A stretch of 64,000 bases of DNA. It comes from Sorex araneus. Taxonomy: Eukaryota; Chordata; Mammalia; Eulipotyphla; Soricidae. The notes under the pieces were generated by a model. That model saw nothing but the letters and a program-made list of their open reading frames with translations. It had not been told where the DNA came from and did no database searches. The stretch is taken from positions 101,729,552 through 101,793,551 of the forward strand of contig NC_073313.1 in assembly GCF_027595985.1 (NCBI RefSeq). Reading direction: 5' to 3'. The position numbers and the translations under genes were made by a program. This document shows, one piece after another, positions 21,690-34,044 of this stretch (its first letter is position 1; every line of letters begins with the position of its first letter).

Positions 21690-23905
21690 GACTTAAAAAT
21701 GGCTATAACACTTGATTGTCCATGATAAATTTTGATGCATGAGGTCAGGTAATTCAAAGATCATTTAAAATACTGAGGGCTTTAGATGAAGGCAGATCTA
21801 GGTTAAAGTCCTATCTCTGTCACTTGGTTCCCTTATGTGGGTCACATTGTTTATCATCTCTAAATCTCAGTTACTTTCTCTGGGAAAAGGATCCACTAAG
21901 AATACTGTTGCTTGGAGTTTTGAAATGTAATAAAATTGTCCTCTCCATATCCTGTATTAGGAGCCATTCAATGAGTCAGTTCAGTAAATGAAGATTAAAG
22001 TGTCAGAGTTTATTTAAATACTGCCAACTAGTAATGCTTTCTTAAATCTTCACCTCAAATTATACTTCTCCAATTGGATAGTAGAGGGAGAACTAGAGGA
22101 ATATAACATTTCCTCTCAAAGGAAAATATTTCCTAGTATTTCCTAATTAACTGATCCAGAATTTTTTGTTTTCTTTTTGTTTTTCAATCCATAGGAAAAT
22201 CTAAAAATTTGAGAAAAGATTAACTCATATTTCACTAGTACCTTCTTGCAATCTTGCCATACCTATATGTACCTTTTTCTTTAGGCACAAATGATGAAGG
22301 TAGAAAGCTATAATTGTTCTACCCTTTCTTCCGAGGAAGTTTAATTCCACTTTACAGACACATGAAGAGTGAAGCATAAGGGTTCTCCTCTTAATATCTG
22401 GGATCACTGTGAAGATTAATTAAAATGATGCATGTTGAGCATCTGAGTGCCTGAAGACTTATTGTCAAGGTATTTCAGAAAATTTCTTTAAACACCAAGT
22501 TGGGGCATACAACAGCTATGTAACAAAATGGCTAGGCAGTCATGTATACATGCAGAACATACCCAGTACTTGAGTTTATACCAGTCCCGAGTTTATCAGA
22601 CCTGGGTTTACCAGTCCCCTGAGCAGTTCTTAGGAAGCTCCCATCCCTGAAAAATTGCATTCTCCCTTAGAGTGATCTGGTACCACGATGTCTTCTTGTC
22701 TTCTTTAGATAATCGTTTAACACCTTTAATGCCATGCTAGGTCTTATTATATTGGTGATGAATGAATTACTCTTATAATTTAGTTTTGAATATTAGCTGT
22801 TACTTGTATATCCAAACCATCCTTAAAATAATTTTAATTTAAAAGTAAGACATTTCAAAAACAAAAACTTTATTAATTTTCTTAACACAAAGCAAATGCA
22901 AATGTGAAGTTTAAGTATTTTGGAGTCTAGCATGGACTATTCAGTTTTATATGAGAGTTCAATATGTTTGAAGATGGATGTGTTGGGGACAGTAACATAG
23001 CAGAGAAAAATCAACATTTTGTTAGGTATTTTATGTCTTAGGGAAAGTCCCTAGAAGCATTGTTGTCCTAACCTCTGTTCTAATAAAATGGTTACATCCT
23101 TTGTGTTTAAATGGGACAACACCATTTAATTTAACCCCTCAAAGAACAAGTTGCTTCCTAAGAATTGAAAGAGTTGGGTACTCAACACATGATTGATGAC
23201 TTCTTGCTTTGAGACTATACCAAACATACCAATTAGCTTATCATTTTGTATGAGAAATTTGAGAGAAACTCAGCCACACTAAAAGATAAATAAGCCAACA
23301 TTTAAGTTTTTGGTTAAGATTACTCAGATAATTTAAGGAGATGATTTACAGTGTCCCACTTTCTACATTATAGAATTGTTCACAGACTCCATTTTTATGT
23401 CTCTGTTAGTTGTTATCTTGTAGCCTTAAAGTCTGAAAATCCGAGTATATACCCAAATACATATTCCAAAACAGCCACAAAAAGTTCTCAACCCACTGTA
23501 GAAAGCACAGTAGTCTGCATGCATATACTGTGACTGATTCAAGGAAATGTTTGAAATGATATTGATCCAACAATTTAAATTCCGGCTCTGAAGAAACAAG
23601 AAGTGAACAAATGAAGAGTTAATCTGTGTTATTGCCAAAGGTCAGATTCATCGGGTCCAATAACTAAATGAAGGCAATAATGCAAAGTGCATCTGACACG
23701 GGGGCTAGTGAGAAGAGAATATAGAATAGGCATTGCTTTTTCTAGATCTTATCTCAGAGGCAAGTGGCAACACTAACTAACACAGCCAATTTGCAAATGT
23801 GCAAATAAACAACACAAACTATGTCAGTACTAAATTCACTCTGAAGAAGTGTTTCACATGCATGAGGAAGCAGAACAGCTTTTTAGCTACTACAGCTCTT
23901 TTGGG
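21690..23905. other. Largely unique DNA
   Basis: No gene seen. A block at 22505-22670 (GGCTAGGCAGTCATGTATAC... ACCTGGGTTTACCAGTCCCC... GAGCAGTTCTTAGGAAGCTC) may be a very old plus-strand SINE, at low confidence. The rest shows nothing recognisable. Confidence 0.45.
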
Positions 23906-23913
23906 TGACTTTA

Positions 23914-24097
23914 AGAATTTCAAGCTAAAGAAACAAAGAATAGGGTGACCAATGGAAACCCTGAGATATTGTCAAGGAACTGAGAACTGAGGCTCCTAAG
24001 GGAGGGGGCAGGAAGAAGGGACATTGGGACAATAGTGAGGGGACTTTTGGGAGAAACTATGAGACTCTGGTGATGGAGATGTTCCTGTAGCATTGCA
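23914..24097. repeat. Interspersed repeat, copy 2 of an inverted pair
   Basis: Reverse complement of 18932-19118. Shared blocks on this strand: GGGACATTGGGACAATAGTG, AGGGGACTTTTGGGAGAAAC and TGAGACTCTGGTGATGGAGA. Differences are scattered substitutions. Confidence 0.7.
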
Positions 24098-24103
24098 AGC
24101 ATA

Positions 24104-24835
24104 AAACAATATTATTAATACAATTGTGGGTGGCTTATGTGAAATGGGGAGAAGACAGATGGCAGCCTTGAGAAGGGAGTCTACAGCTTCCCTCTCTCCC
24201 CACCTGAATCACCTGGGGAAGAGCCTGAGGAAGATTAGGACTGATGAGAGCCTGCTATGAACACCTGTGTTGCACAGACTTTACCTCTCACCCGCTCCAT
24301 GGGGCAGTCATCAAACACCTGCACCACACTTTTTCTACCCAACATTGGAAATGATCACTGCCACCCTGATTTCTCAGGGAGCTGTGGAAATTGGGCTGGG
24401 GTGAGGAATTGCTTTTTGCAGCAAGGAGAAGCCAGCCCTAAATCCTACCCAGGTTTTACAGGTCCTTTACCTTCCCTCACAGAGAAGAATTTCAGAAAGT
24501 TAGAATAGTGACATAAGATACATTTAAAGAAATTTTATATAAGAAATGTGATTAGAAGGAAATAAAAATGTGTATTTAATAAAGAGAGAGCACAAGCATT
24601 TCCAGAGGGGAAAATCCAAATACTTATCCAAGTATGGATGCAAAATATTCTCAAGATGAACAATTCTATTGTATACAATGATACCGCAATAAACATTTAA
24701 AAATCAATGCCAAGCTAACCATATAAAGGAAAGGAAAACAGAAAAAATACCTAAAATTCTCGTTAATTTATATACTATTGATGTTCTCCTAAAATGTTTT
24801 GCTTTTCTCCAGGTTTGTTGTTAAATAACTAACGG
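24104..24835. other. Unassigned sequence, GC-richer at 24150-24480
   Basis: The block with CCTGAATCACCTGGGGAAGA and CCCGCTCCATGGGGCAGTCA is unlike its AT-rich surroundings and could be part of an old LTR or another repeat. I cannot identify it. The 83-codon open frame at 24257-24508 has no motif. Confidence 0.35.
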
Positions 24836-25762
24836 GGGTATGGTGTCGCCAACAGGTCAACCTGTACCTGCGGGGCAAGTACATCAGCACTCTAACGGTG
24901 CTTTCAGGCTCCTGATACCCCCAAATTGCCTCTGTGCTTTTGTCTGGACCCCAAAAACTTGGGAACAAGTTTACCAAGAAATTAAATGGCCAAAAGTTAG
25001 GTATGTGGGAGCCATACCCACAAACCACCTCCAGCTCAGCTATACAAGCTCATTTATTGGCCTTATTTCAGAAATTCATAGATAAATCTCAAAAGAGATC
25101 AAAAGTCACAGTTAATCTCAGACCCACGCATGCCTGAACAGACTGGGGTAAATCAAAGGGGGACAGGTTGACCTGTGCCTGCCCAAGCAGAGCCCCCAGC
25201 AGCCGATTGCTTCCACAATCCAAAATTGCCGCCATACCCCCTGCCTGACTGCACCATCTCAGGACGGACCTCACCAAGATATAATCTGCTAAAAATTCGG
25301 GTGTGCGGGTTTTGTGACTGAAATCTCCAGGCTAACTCCCCCCACTTCCCAATACACATGGAAGCATTGGCAGTCACCTCCTCAAACCAACTCCAGCACC
25401 ACCCTGAAAACTATTATTGTCCTTGCTTCAGAGACCCATAAATAAATCTCGAAAGAGATCAAAAGCCAGAGACACAGCAGCGAGTCTTGGAAGACACCAA
25501 AGAGCTGGAGATCTCTCTAGGCCCCCATACTGAGCCAATTTCACCCGGGCACTCCACATGATGCAGGTGCAGTCGCCCCACCAACTCCAGATAGAATCCC
25601 AGCAACCAAGAGCTTCCACAATCAAGGCCCAGGGATGCTAGTTCCAGGACTAAATCCCCATGTCGCATGGTGGCAGAGGCTCCAGGCTGTTCCTCCCAGG
25701 TTCCCTGCCTGCTCATAGGCCTAGCTGTCACTCCCACACTGTGCCTTTGGGAACCATCTTTT

Positions 25763-26932
25763 TTTAATTTTTTTAAAATTTTATTGATTCACCATGAGAT
25801 ATAGTTACAAACTTTCATGTCTGAGTTACAATCACACAATGATCAAACACCTATCCTTCCATCAGTGCATATTCCTCACCACCAATATCCCCAGTATATC
25901 TTTCCCACCCTCCCACTGCCTCCATGGCAGACAATATTCCCTATACTCTCTCTCTACTTTTGGGCATTATGGCTTGCAATGCAGATACTGAGATATTATT
26001 ATGTTTGGTCCTTTATCTACTTTCTGCACACATCTCCCATCCTGACCAATTCCTCCAGCCATCATATTCTCAGTGATCCCTTCTCTATTCCAGCTGTCCT
26101 CTCCCTGCCCGCTCATGAGGCAGGCTTCCAACTATGGAGAAATCTTCCCAACCTTTCTATGTACTGTCTTTGGGTGTCGGTCTCGTGTTATGTTATTTTA
26201 TACTCCATAAGGACTGGAGCCATAGCACAGCAGATAAGGTGTTTGCCTTGCACATGGCCGACCTGAGGTTGATTCCTCCGTCCCTCTTGGCATGCCTGGC
26301 AAGCTACCGACAGTATCCTGCCCACATGGCAGAGCCTGGCAAGCTACCCGTAGCATATTCTATATGCCAAAACCAGTAATAAGTCTCACAATGGAGACGT
26401 TACTGGTGCCCGCTCGAGCAAATTGATGAACAATGGGATGACAGTGCTGTGGCAGTGCTACAATACTCCATAAATGAATGTAGTCCTTCTATATCTGTCT
26501 CTCTCTTTCTGACTCATTTCGCATTTCATATTACTCTCCATGTCTATGCACTCATAAACAAATTTCATGACTTCATCTCTCCTAACAGCTGCATAGTATT
26601 TCATTGTGTAGATGTGCCAAAGTTTCTTTAACCAGTCGTCTGTTCCCGGGCACTTGGGTTATTTCCAGATTTTGGCTATTGTGAACAATGCGGCAATGAA
26701 CAGATAGGTATAGATGCCATTTATACTTTTTTTTTTTGCAGCCTCGGTATATATTCCCAGAAGAGTTATTGTGGGGTCATATGGAAGCTCAATTTCTAGT
26801 TTTTGAAAGACTGTCCATATTGTTTTCCTAAAAAGACTGGACCAGTTGGCATTCCCATCAACAGTGAAAGAGCGTCCCTTTTCCCCCACATCCATGCCAG
26901 CACTGATTGCTTTTGTTCTTTTGAATGTGTCC
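25763..26932 (-). mobile_element. L1 3' half nested in class N element 3
   Basis: T-rich start, ATTGATTCACCATGAGATAT, the CACCACCAATATCCCCAGTA UTR block, then complement ORF2 landmarks (TTTCTGACTCATTTCGCATT, ACAGCTGCATAGTATTTCAT, GGCATTCCCATCAACAGTGA). GGGAACCATCTT at about 25750-25761 and GGGCATCATCTT at about 26934-26945 may be its TSD (10 of 12). It is itself interrupted by a class B SINE. Confidence 0.82.
26211..26462 (+). repeat. Class B SINE nested in L1, perfect 11-base TSD
   Basis: Head AGCACAGCAGATAAGGTGTT with B box GAGGTTGATTCC, body CTACCGACAGTATCCTGCCC, AAACCAGTAATAAGTCTCAC, and tail GACAGTGCTGTGGCAGTGCT without an A run. ATACTCCATAA stands at 26200-26210 and 26463-26473. Confidence 0.95.
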
Positions 26933-27704
26933 GGGCATCATCTTAGTGCACCAACATTCCTGGTCCAGAGATGCCCAGTTGAATCCCAAAATAGATTTGG
27001 CCCTACAGAAATGTCTCTGGAACCCAACCATTTACAATCTAGGTTTCCAGAAGTGCGTGGCCATGGCACCCATGACATTAAAAATGAACAATGGACAATA
27101 AATGATTTAGCATCTGTCCCTGGCAGGCAGACATGAAAAGTGGTGGAAAAATCTGAACAAAACATAATGCCTAAAATAAAGAGAGGGTATTGGGGAAATT
27201 GCCTGCCATGGAGGCAGGGGGAGGACTGGCATGGGGGGATATACTGGGAACACTGGTGGTGGAGAGTGTGCACTGGTGGAGGGATGGGTATTCAACCACT
27301 GTACAGCTGAATCTTGAACATGAAAGCTTTGTAACTGTATCTCACAGTAATTTAATAAAAAATAACAAGTAATATGGAATTCATGCCCAATTCAATCAGC
27401 CAAATCAATGGCTGAATAAATAGCAGTACACCCACATTAAAAAATAAAAATAGATTATAACTGACTAGTCCTGATTGTGAGTGCTCATACACACGTAGTT
27501 GTTCCCCTTAAAACAGGGGTATATACACATACTACGAAATGTCTACCATGTACAATCATTCAAAAAGTATAAGCTACAGTAAGCTAATAAAATATAGGCC
27601 TTTTCTACTTTGAAGATGCCCATATTCTCTCTTGAACATGTTTTTCTCTCTTACTCTTCTCCCTTAAAATGAGTGGATATTTCTGTTTATCCCTTGTTTG
27701 AGAT

Positions 27705-27893
27705 TTTTTTGTGTGTGGGGGGAGGGGACTGTGTAGGCATCATATCTGGCTGTTCTCAGGGCATAGTAGTCTTAGCTTTATGCTCAGGAAAAACTCCTGG
27801 CATGCTCAGAGGACTATATATGGTGCCAAGAATTGAACCCAGGCTGGCCACAGGCAAGATAAGTACCTTAACCTCTGTACTATAACTCTGGTA
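27705..27893 (-). repeat. Old class A SINE
   Basis: GGCATCATATCTGGCTGTTC, CTCAGGAAAAACTCCTGGCA, GAATTGAACCCAGGCTGGCC and CCTCTGTACTATAACTCTGG, minus-strand order. Confidence 0.8.
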
Positions 27894-28196
27894 TGATATT
27901 ATTTAGTCTTTGTTACCTCCAACAATGCAAATGTAACATTTATTCTTTAATAGTGACTTATTGATGCATTGATTAACCAAGCCAGTTACTTGACAATAGT
28001 TTAGGGATATCAGTCTTACAGAAAAACCGAGTGCACTGCAGTTGTTAACATTTCACTGGATTCACTATGACTTGTGAAATTTTTGCTGTAAGTTCCATCA
28101 TAGTTGAATTAATATGTTTTACATAGATACATGGATTTACATGAATATCTATTGTTTCAGTTGGAAAGAGTATAAGTGAGTTTTAAAAGAAATAAG

Positions 28197-28691
28197 TGCC
28201 ACGGGTACCTTGCCAGGCTCTGCCATATGGGCAGGATACTCTCGGTAGCTTGCTGGGCTCACCGAGAGGTATATATATATCTTTTACTGTATTTGGGATA
28301 TGAATATGCTATGGGGAGCTTGCCAGGCTCTCCCAAGTAGGCAATAGATTCTTAATAGCTTGTCAGGTTCTCTAAGAGGTAGAACTAGGCTATTAGATGT
28401 CGTGTGGCCGCATTCCGCACGCTTCCCATAGCTTGGTTTTATAGTCTCTGGATGTTGGCCATTGATGGGATTACATGGCATCGGGGCAGTCTCTGGGTGT
28501 CACTGCCTAGCTACTGGAAAATGGGGGATCTGGTTGGAAGAGGCCCAGTCCCGATCCCAGCAGCCTTGGAGATCTCGGCCCCTGATCTCGCACACCTGCA
28601 TTCCTTTGTCGGCTCCCTCATGTGTGATTCTCGTCTGAACATGTAGAGTGGCCTGAGCATGGCCATGGCTGGGTTCCGAAAGTCCTCAACT
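28197..28691 (-). repeat. Class C repeat, truncated at both ends
   Basis: Begins inside the element at GCCACGGGTACCTTGCCAGG, without the tail. It carries the same internal duplication as the 10.4-kb copy (GGTATATATATATCTTTTAC and GATATGAATATGCTATGGGG). The right half includes CTTGGTTTTATAGTCTCTGG, TACTGGAAAATGGGGGATCT and GCCATGGCTGGGTTCCGAAA. No TSD seen. Confidence 0.82.
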
Positions 28692-28726
28692 TCACCACCA
28701 TACACAGAATAATCAAAAAGAATTAA

Positions 28727-28855
28727 GGAGGGAACAGAGAGATAATACAGCAGGCAAGGCACTGCCAGGAGTGATCTCTGAGGTTAAAGCCAGGGGTAAG
28801 TGCTGAGTAGTTCCAAGTGTGTCCCCAAAATAAAAATCAAATAAATAAATGAAAG
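28727..28855 (+). repeat. Old class A SINE with internal deletion
   Basis: Head AGAGAGATAATACAGCAGGC then CAAGGCACTGCCAGGAGTGA, where the B box has been lost, and an end TTCCAAGTGTGTCCCCAAAA with an A-rich tail. Confidence 0.65.
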
Positions 28856-29307
28856 AATCGAGAAGTATCCTTCCAAATTTATATTTTTGTGTTTTAGGGT
28901 TAAATACATCACAGAGCCTCAATCAAAATATAAATCAATTATATTTGTAAAAGTAACTGATGAAGTGAGCAAGAATATTTCAAAGACAAAGTAATGTATA
29001 TCATGATGTGTCTTAGATAAAACTAGATGCTACAGAACAGATAATCTTACAAGATCAGCTGAGTAAAGGAAAATGTATTTTAGGGTAAAGGGAATGCCAT
29101 AGAACTCCATCTCATAGGGAACTGGATGTTTTCAGACAGCTCATCTATCTCTTGTTCTCTGTCATCCCACACTCTTATCTCTGCTTGATGCAGTCATCTG
29201 AAGAATAGCTGTATCCATCTGATTCTTGTTCTTTTCTCCAGATCCATTCAGATTCATTCAACTGACCTATAGCTTTAGGCTGTCACACCTTTTCTGCTTT
29301 CAAATGG

Positions 29308-29655
29308 TTTTTTTTTGTTACTGAACCACACCCAGCTTCGTTCATGGATTACTCCTTCTCTGTGCTCAGAGTTCACTCTGGACAATAACATTCAGTAACA
29401 GGGATCAAACCCAGATTAACTGTGTGCCAGGCAATCACTGTGTCCATTTTTTTTGCTTTTTGGGTCACACCCAGCGATGCTCAGGGGTTACTCCTGGCTC
29501 ATTCACACAGGAGTTACGCCTGGCGGTGCTTGGGGGACCATATGAGATGCTGGGAATCAAACCCGGGTCAGCCGCATTCAAGGCAAACGCCCTACCTGCT
29601 GTGCTATCACTCCAGCCCCAATCAGTGTCCTTTGTACTATTTTGCCAGCCCCTTC
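29308..29655 (-). repeat. Old class A SINE split by a younger one
   Basis: The outer copy runs 29308-29445 (CTGAACCACACCCAGCTTCG, GGGATCAAACCCAGATTAAC) and ends at 29631-29655 with TTTGTACTATTTTGCCAGCC. A younger class A SINE sits between. Confidence 0.78.
29446..29619 (-). repeat. Class A SINE, young, nested in older SINE
   Basis: T run, GGGTCACACCCAGCGATGCT, GGAATCAAACCCGGGTCAGC, CTACCTGCTGTGCTATCACT. AATCACTGTGTCC (29433-29445) and AATCAGTGTCC (29620-29630) are probably the TSD with a 2-base gap. Its body has lost the usual 'tctgcactcagg' reading and shows CTCATTCACACAGG instead. Confidence 0.9.
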
Positions 29656-29659
29656 AAAT

Positions 29660-32600
29660 GTTTTGTAACCTCACACTTCTAATGTGAGAGAACTTCTATT
29701 CTAACTTCTGTTCTATTTAGTCTTTGTTTCTCTTTGTTCAAATTCTGAAAATAATACTATTGACTTTTACCAGTCAATAGATTGACTTATTCCCATGCTG
29801 TGTCTTTTCCTAGAAAATTTTGTGGGGGAGGGAGGGAAGGTGTTTATCAAGATTGTACAACTGTGAGCAATGTAGCTGAAGCAAGAGTTAGTTGGTACTG
29901 CATACAAATTGACTAATATATCATATATATATAAACATTATTGTAACAATAATTAGAACAATGTCTATAGTAATTACATCATTATAAAAATTAAAAGAGC
30001 TGAAGTTATGGAGCTCTTGTCAAGCATATTATATACACTGGTATTTAATTCTCACAACATAACTGTATATATTATTGCTATCCAAAATGTTACTGATAGA
30101 AATGCTTTTGCACAAAAAATAAAGTGACATTCAAAATCACACGGCTATTTGGCAAGACTCAAAGCTAGGCTGACTGTGCCCTAAACTACTATGCCTTTAA
30201 CTAATTTACTGCTAACTCTAACACAGACATGATGAATCTGTAAAATGTGTGCTGCAGGTGAACTTATTTGCCAAAAAAAAAAGAAAGTTCATTTTAAAAT
30301 TTAACCATTTAAGTCCTTCTAGTATATGCTGTATACATATGTATGCACTTTATCCTAAATCCTTATTTTCAAAGAAAGACATAAGGACTACAAGAAATAT
30401 TTGCCTATGTATGTAAAAGAGAACAAATATTATCATTGAGTTCTAGTACTTTCAGATAAATGAAATAACCTTTAAATATTCATTATCAGAGCATTACCCA
30501 TTTGTCTCTTTGCCTTAATATTTATTTGAATTCAAATTAAATTTGCCTTTTAACAAAGATCAAAATATCTAAAACTTTGGGGTGGAAGTAAAAATCGGTG
30601 TATATGATATTGCCACCCTCTTCCCGAGCTACCATTTTATTACTCTTCTGGGAATCCTGTTAAATTACAGCTGCTGATATATTGTGGACTGCAGATCTAA
30701 ATTCTGGCTTTGACCAAGTCAAGGGCTGTTTTTTGGGGGCAGTATTTCACCTTCAGTTTTATCTGTGCTGTCACCTAAATTTAGCAGTTAGACTATAGTC
30801 CCTTATGTCTGCAAAAGTTTTAAATTATTTTCCAGTGATGCATACCGTATCCATGCAGAGTTGTGTGTGACAGATTTGCAGTAAAATCTCAGGGCTCTCC
30901 AACTCCTTAAAAAAATAAATTAGATCAGTGGCTCGCATGAATTTGACTTTGCAATGGCTTGTAAAGTGATGCGTGTTCCACAAAAATGATTGAGTTCTCC
31001 TTTGGGATTTAGGGGGATTTTTTTTACCCCCGCCTATGCATTTTACCATCTGGCAAACCAATCGTACTCTTAAAAAGCAAAAGATAGACACTATTTCCTA
31101 GATATTATTAAATGTCAAATACCTGCTGCATTAAGAGCCTTCTCCCAATTTCAAGGATGGTGAATGTATGCAGAACTTAATAGTTTTCTAAATTGAGGAA
31201 TTTTGAATAAGATGTAAATTGAAATCCTACTCCTTTGCTATATAGATTTCAATAAGCATCAGCTGTAATTGCCAGAACAGTCTAACCTATTAATTCATAG
31301 ATAAAAATGACTCAATTATAAAGAAGTATAAATATTGACGGTAACATAAAACCAAAAGAGGTACATCACAGTATTTATGTGCACATAAATTCACTGAATG
31401 AAAATTATCCTGTATATACAAAGTCCATACGCTGTCTTAGTAATGCTATAATTAAGTCAGAGAGTCATGTCACACTGGCCTTTTCCATCTGCTCTGAGAT
31501 ATGTTAAGGGACCCATTCAAACAGAATGACAGCTGACCTCAAAATGATACATTTTCTTACTGCTCATTTTAATAGGGCTGCTGGATATGCACATTTTGTC
31601 TTCATTTAATCTGAGATGTGAGTGGCTTTTCATTAAGTTACTTAATATGGAGCACCTGGTTTTCTATTAATGGGTTAATTCAAACCACTGTTTTATTCTC
31701 TAAATAAATCATGGTTTTAGTCTCCATAGCAATTTATAGGAGGGGTTCTTTTAATTTTGTTTTGTTCTATAATTCAAGTCACATTAGAAAGAGTGATTAA
31801 AGCAGATACTATAGAAGTTAATATTGTTTTCTTTCTAGTTTTTTCTTCTCTAGTCAAAGTAAAGTGGTTAATATTTGGAGCCTCAAGATATTGTGTATAT
31901 GTAATTGATATGAAATACACATGAATGAGGAACCAGTATTTATAATACTAATTGATTTCATTTATTTTGCTTCCCTTGTGCATATATCACTGTCATTTTT
32001 GCCATTATCTTAATGTTTTTGTTTCCAGTAACATTCAGGAAAGTCATTTTAAAGGCAGGGGATCTGGAACACAGATGTGTCAGGTGTAAAAGCTCTCATC
32101 CTCAGAGATATTCAAATTGGCTAAAGGAAACCCCACTGAATGGTGCAGCTGAAGTTCCAGCATTTGTCCATCTGTTTGCATTTCGGCTACTCTGTGATAG
32201 TTTGTTTAATTTCTAGTCCATAGAGTGTCTCTATTTCAAGATTAAGTGAATTTTTTATTAGCAGGGCCCAAAGTGAAAATGGTAACCCTTTGAACCACAA
32301 TGACCTTTAGAAAAACATTATATTTTTTATTTGCTTTGGACAAACAATATGAGCTCTTTCAAGAGTGTTTGCTCAAATAATTGTACCAATTCTGCTACTA
32401 AATTCTTGGGGGGAATTTTAAATATATCTCCTTTGATATGGAAGAAAATATCGTACTTACATGATCTAACAAAGAGTACTTGAAATACTGAGATTAAAAA
32501 TATACTCCAATTATAAATCTCCTAACATAAAACTTGACACACAACTAGGAAGTGTTGATACCCACAGAATGAGTCATACTAACTCACATAAGTATATGGA

Positions 32601-33400
32601 AAATTAGGGGATAATCAGGCAAATGCCCACTGCTCTCTGGGGAAGCAAGAAAATGATATAGTGATTTCTGAATCAAATCAGAGAGCCATAAAAAGTCAGA
32701 TTTTAAAAATCCAGATGGAATTCCCTAGAAAAACATATTTGAGCACGTCTACAAGGAGTCAGAAATGTAATAATTCCTTTATCAAGTTGGAAAACATTTG
32801 CATCTAATAGGTTCCCAACTTTGGGGTTCAGGGGATCCGTTGGCATATAAAATTTTGTCTGTGTAACATAAAGCCAACATATTAGAGTGAGAAGATAGTA
32901 AGTAAACAAATAAACTTGTTATCTTTTCTGTATAGTCTCTGGGACTCATAAATTAGTCCTGTATTTGGATGCTAACTCAAAGATAATACAAAAATATTAT
33001 AGTGCTTTTCTGAGTTTTTACATATTATCCTTATCTGTATTTTGATAACAAAATAGAACATGCACTTATTTTAATGAAATAGTATTTATCTTTAACATTT
33101 GTTTTGAAATTTTCCTTTGTTTCTCCCAAGTCCATATACTGCTTGATATAGTACTTTAGGAAGGATAGAGAATTTTCTGTGAAAGTGCCTTTAGCTAAAG
33201 TGGAAACAAATAATGACTCGTTTTTTAAAGGTTAAGGACAAAATTAAGCTAATCCATACAAAGAAAAATAAGGGAGATAGTCAAGAAAACTTTCTTGTTA
33301 TTGTCGCTACTGATGCATTCGCATACAGGGACAAAACCAAGGTGACTTATTTTATTTAGTAGGACTCACATAATAAAGATTCAGCATTTCTTTCAATCAG
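29660..33400. other. Repeat-poor interval with possible conserved non-coding DNA
   Basis: About 3.7 kb with no SINE or L1 that I can recognise, the longest such stretch in a window otherwise hit every 1-2 kb. No coding frame is convincing; the frames at 30825-31091 and 32013-32216 lack motifs. Around 31440-31760 the sequence is rich in factor-type motifs (see findings). Confidence 0.5.
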
Positions 33401-33523
33401 TTAGCTCTGCACTAAGGAATTACTCCTGGCAGTGCTGGGGGACCATATTGGATGCTGGGAATCAAACCCAGGTCGTCTTCGCGCAAGGCAAACACCCTAC
33501 CCGCTGTGCTATCGCTCCAGCCC
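33401..33523 (-). repeat. Class A SINE missing its 3' part
   Basis: Starts in the body at TAGCTCTGCACTAAGGAATT and runs to an intact head (CCTACCCGCTGTGCTATCGC). The tail and GGGTCACACC part are absent, so the copy lost its 3' end. Confidence 0.88.
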
Positions 33524-33876
33524 TTATCATTCCTTTTGGAGGCAGCAAATTCTCATCAATTTCAGTCCTATTAATCATTTTTCTAAATGTTCCTTCATGT
33601 GGACAATGAAAAAACAATAAATATACAACCTTTACTTTCCATCATTTAAAATTGGCTCATAACCACCCTGGCCCTCCACTAAAGTGCTTAATTATTCATT
33701 ATTCTTCCTAGTACTATAAAAGTTTATACTGCCAAATGCTCAGCTTACCTTTCTAGTATTTCTTGCCATATTTCTATTAAAAACAGTTTTTTAGGCTTTC
33801 TCTTTCAGCACATATTCTTTCTCAAACACATTCTCTCTTTCCCTACCTTCATACGTTTTTTTCCTTTCTTCTTGTT

Positions 33877-34036
33877 TGATGTTGTGGCCACACCCAGGAA
33901 TAATGAGGGCTTAGTCCTGGCTGTATCCAGGATCACTCCTGGTGAACTCAGGGAACCATATGGGATGTAGGGGATCAAATATGTGTTGGCTGAGTGCAGG
34001 GCAAGCACCCTACCTGCTGACCATCCTTCCAGCACC
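33877..34036 (-). repeat. Old class A SINE
   Basis: GTGGCCACACCCAGGAATAA, GGATCACTCCTGGTGAACTC, GGAACCATATGGGATGTAGG and CCCTACCTGCTGACCATCC. Confidence 0.82.
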
Positions 34037-34044
34037 TCCACTCA

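Larger units (their letters stand above)
24836..27362 (+). mobile_element. Class N element 3: GC-rich tandem units joined to L1 3' UTR, with nested insertions
   Basis: The outer element covers 24836 to about 25762 and resumes near 26933-27362, interrupted by a minus-strand L1. The left module is GC-rich with at least two direct units: ACAGGTCAACCTGTACCTGC at about 24852 pairs with ACAGGTTGACCTGTGCCTGC at about 25163, and a block around 25056-25110 recurs at 25416-25471 (shared AGAGATCAAAAG). Spacing is about 311-360 bases. The right end (from about 27158) is an L1 3' UTR of the type at 7.7-7.98 kb: ATAATGCCTAAAATAAAGAG, GGTGGTGGAGAGTGTGCACT, then CTCACAGTAATTTAATAAAA. No ORF1 or ORF2 frame belongs to the outer element. 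A TSD is not clear; only AAATAAC is shared near both ends. Confidence 0.6.
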
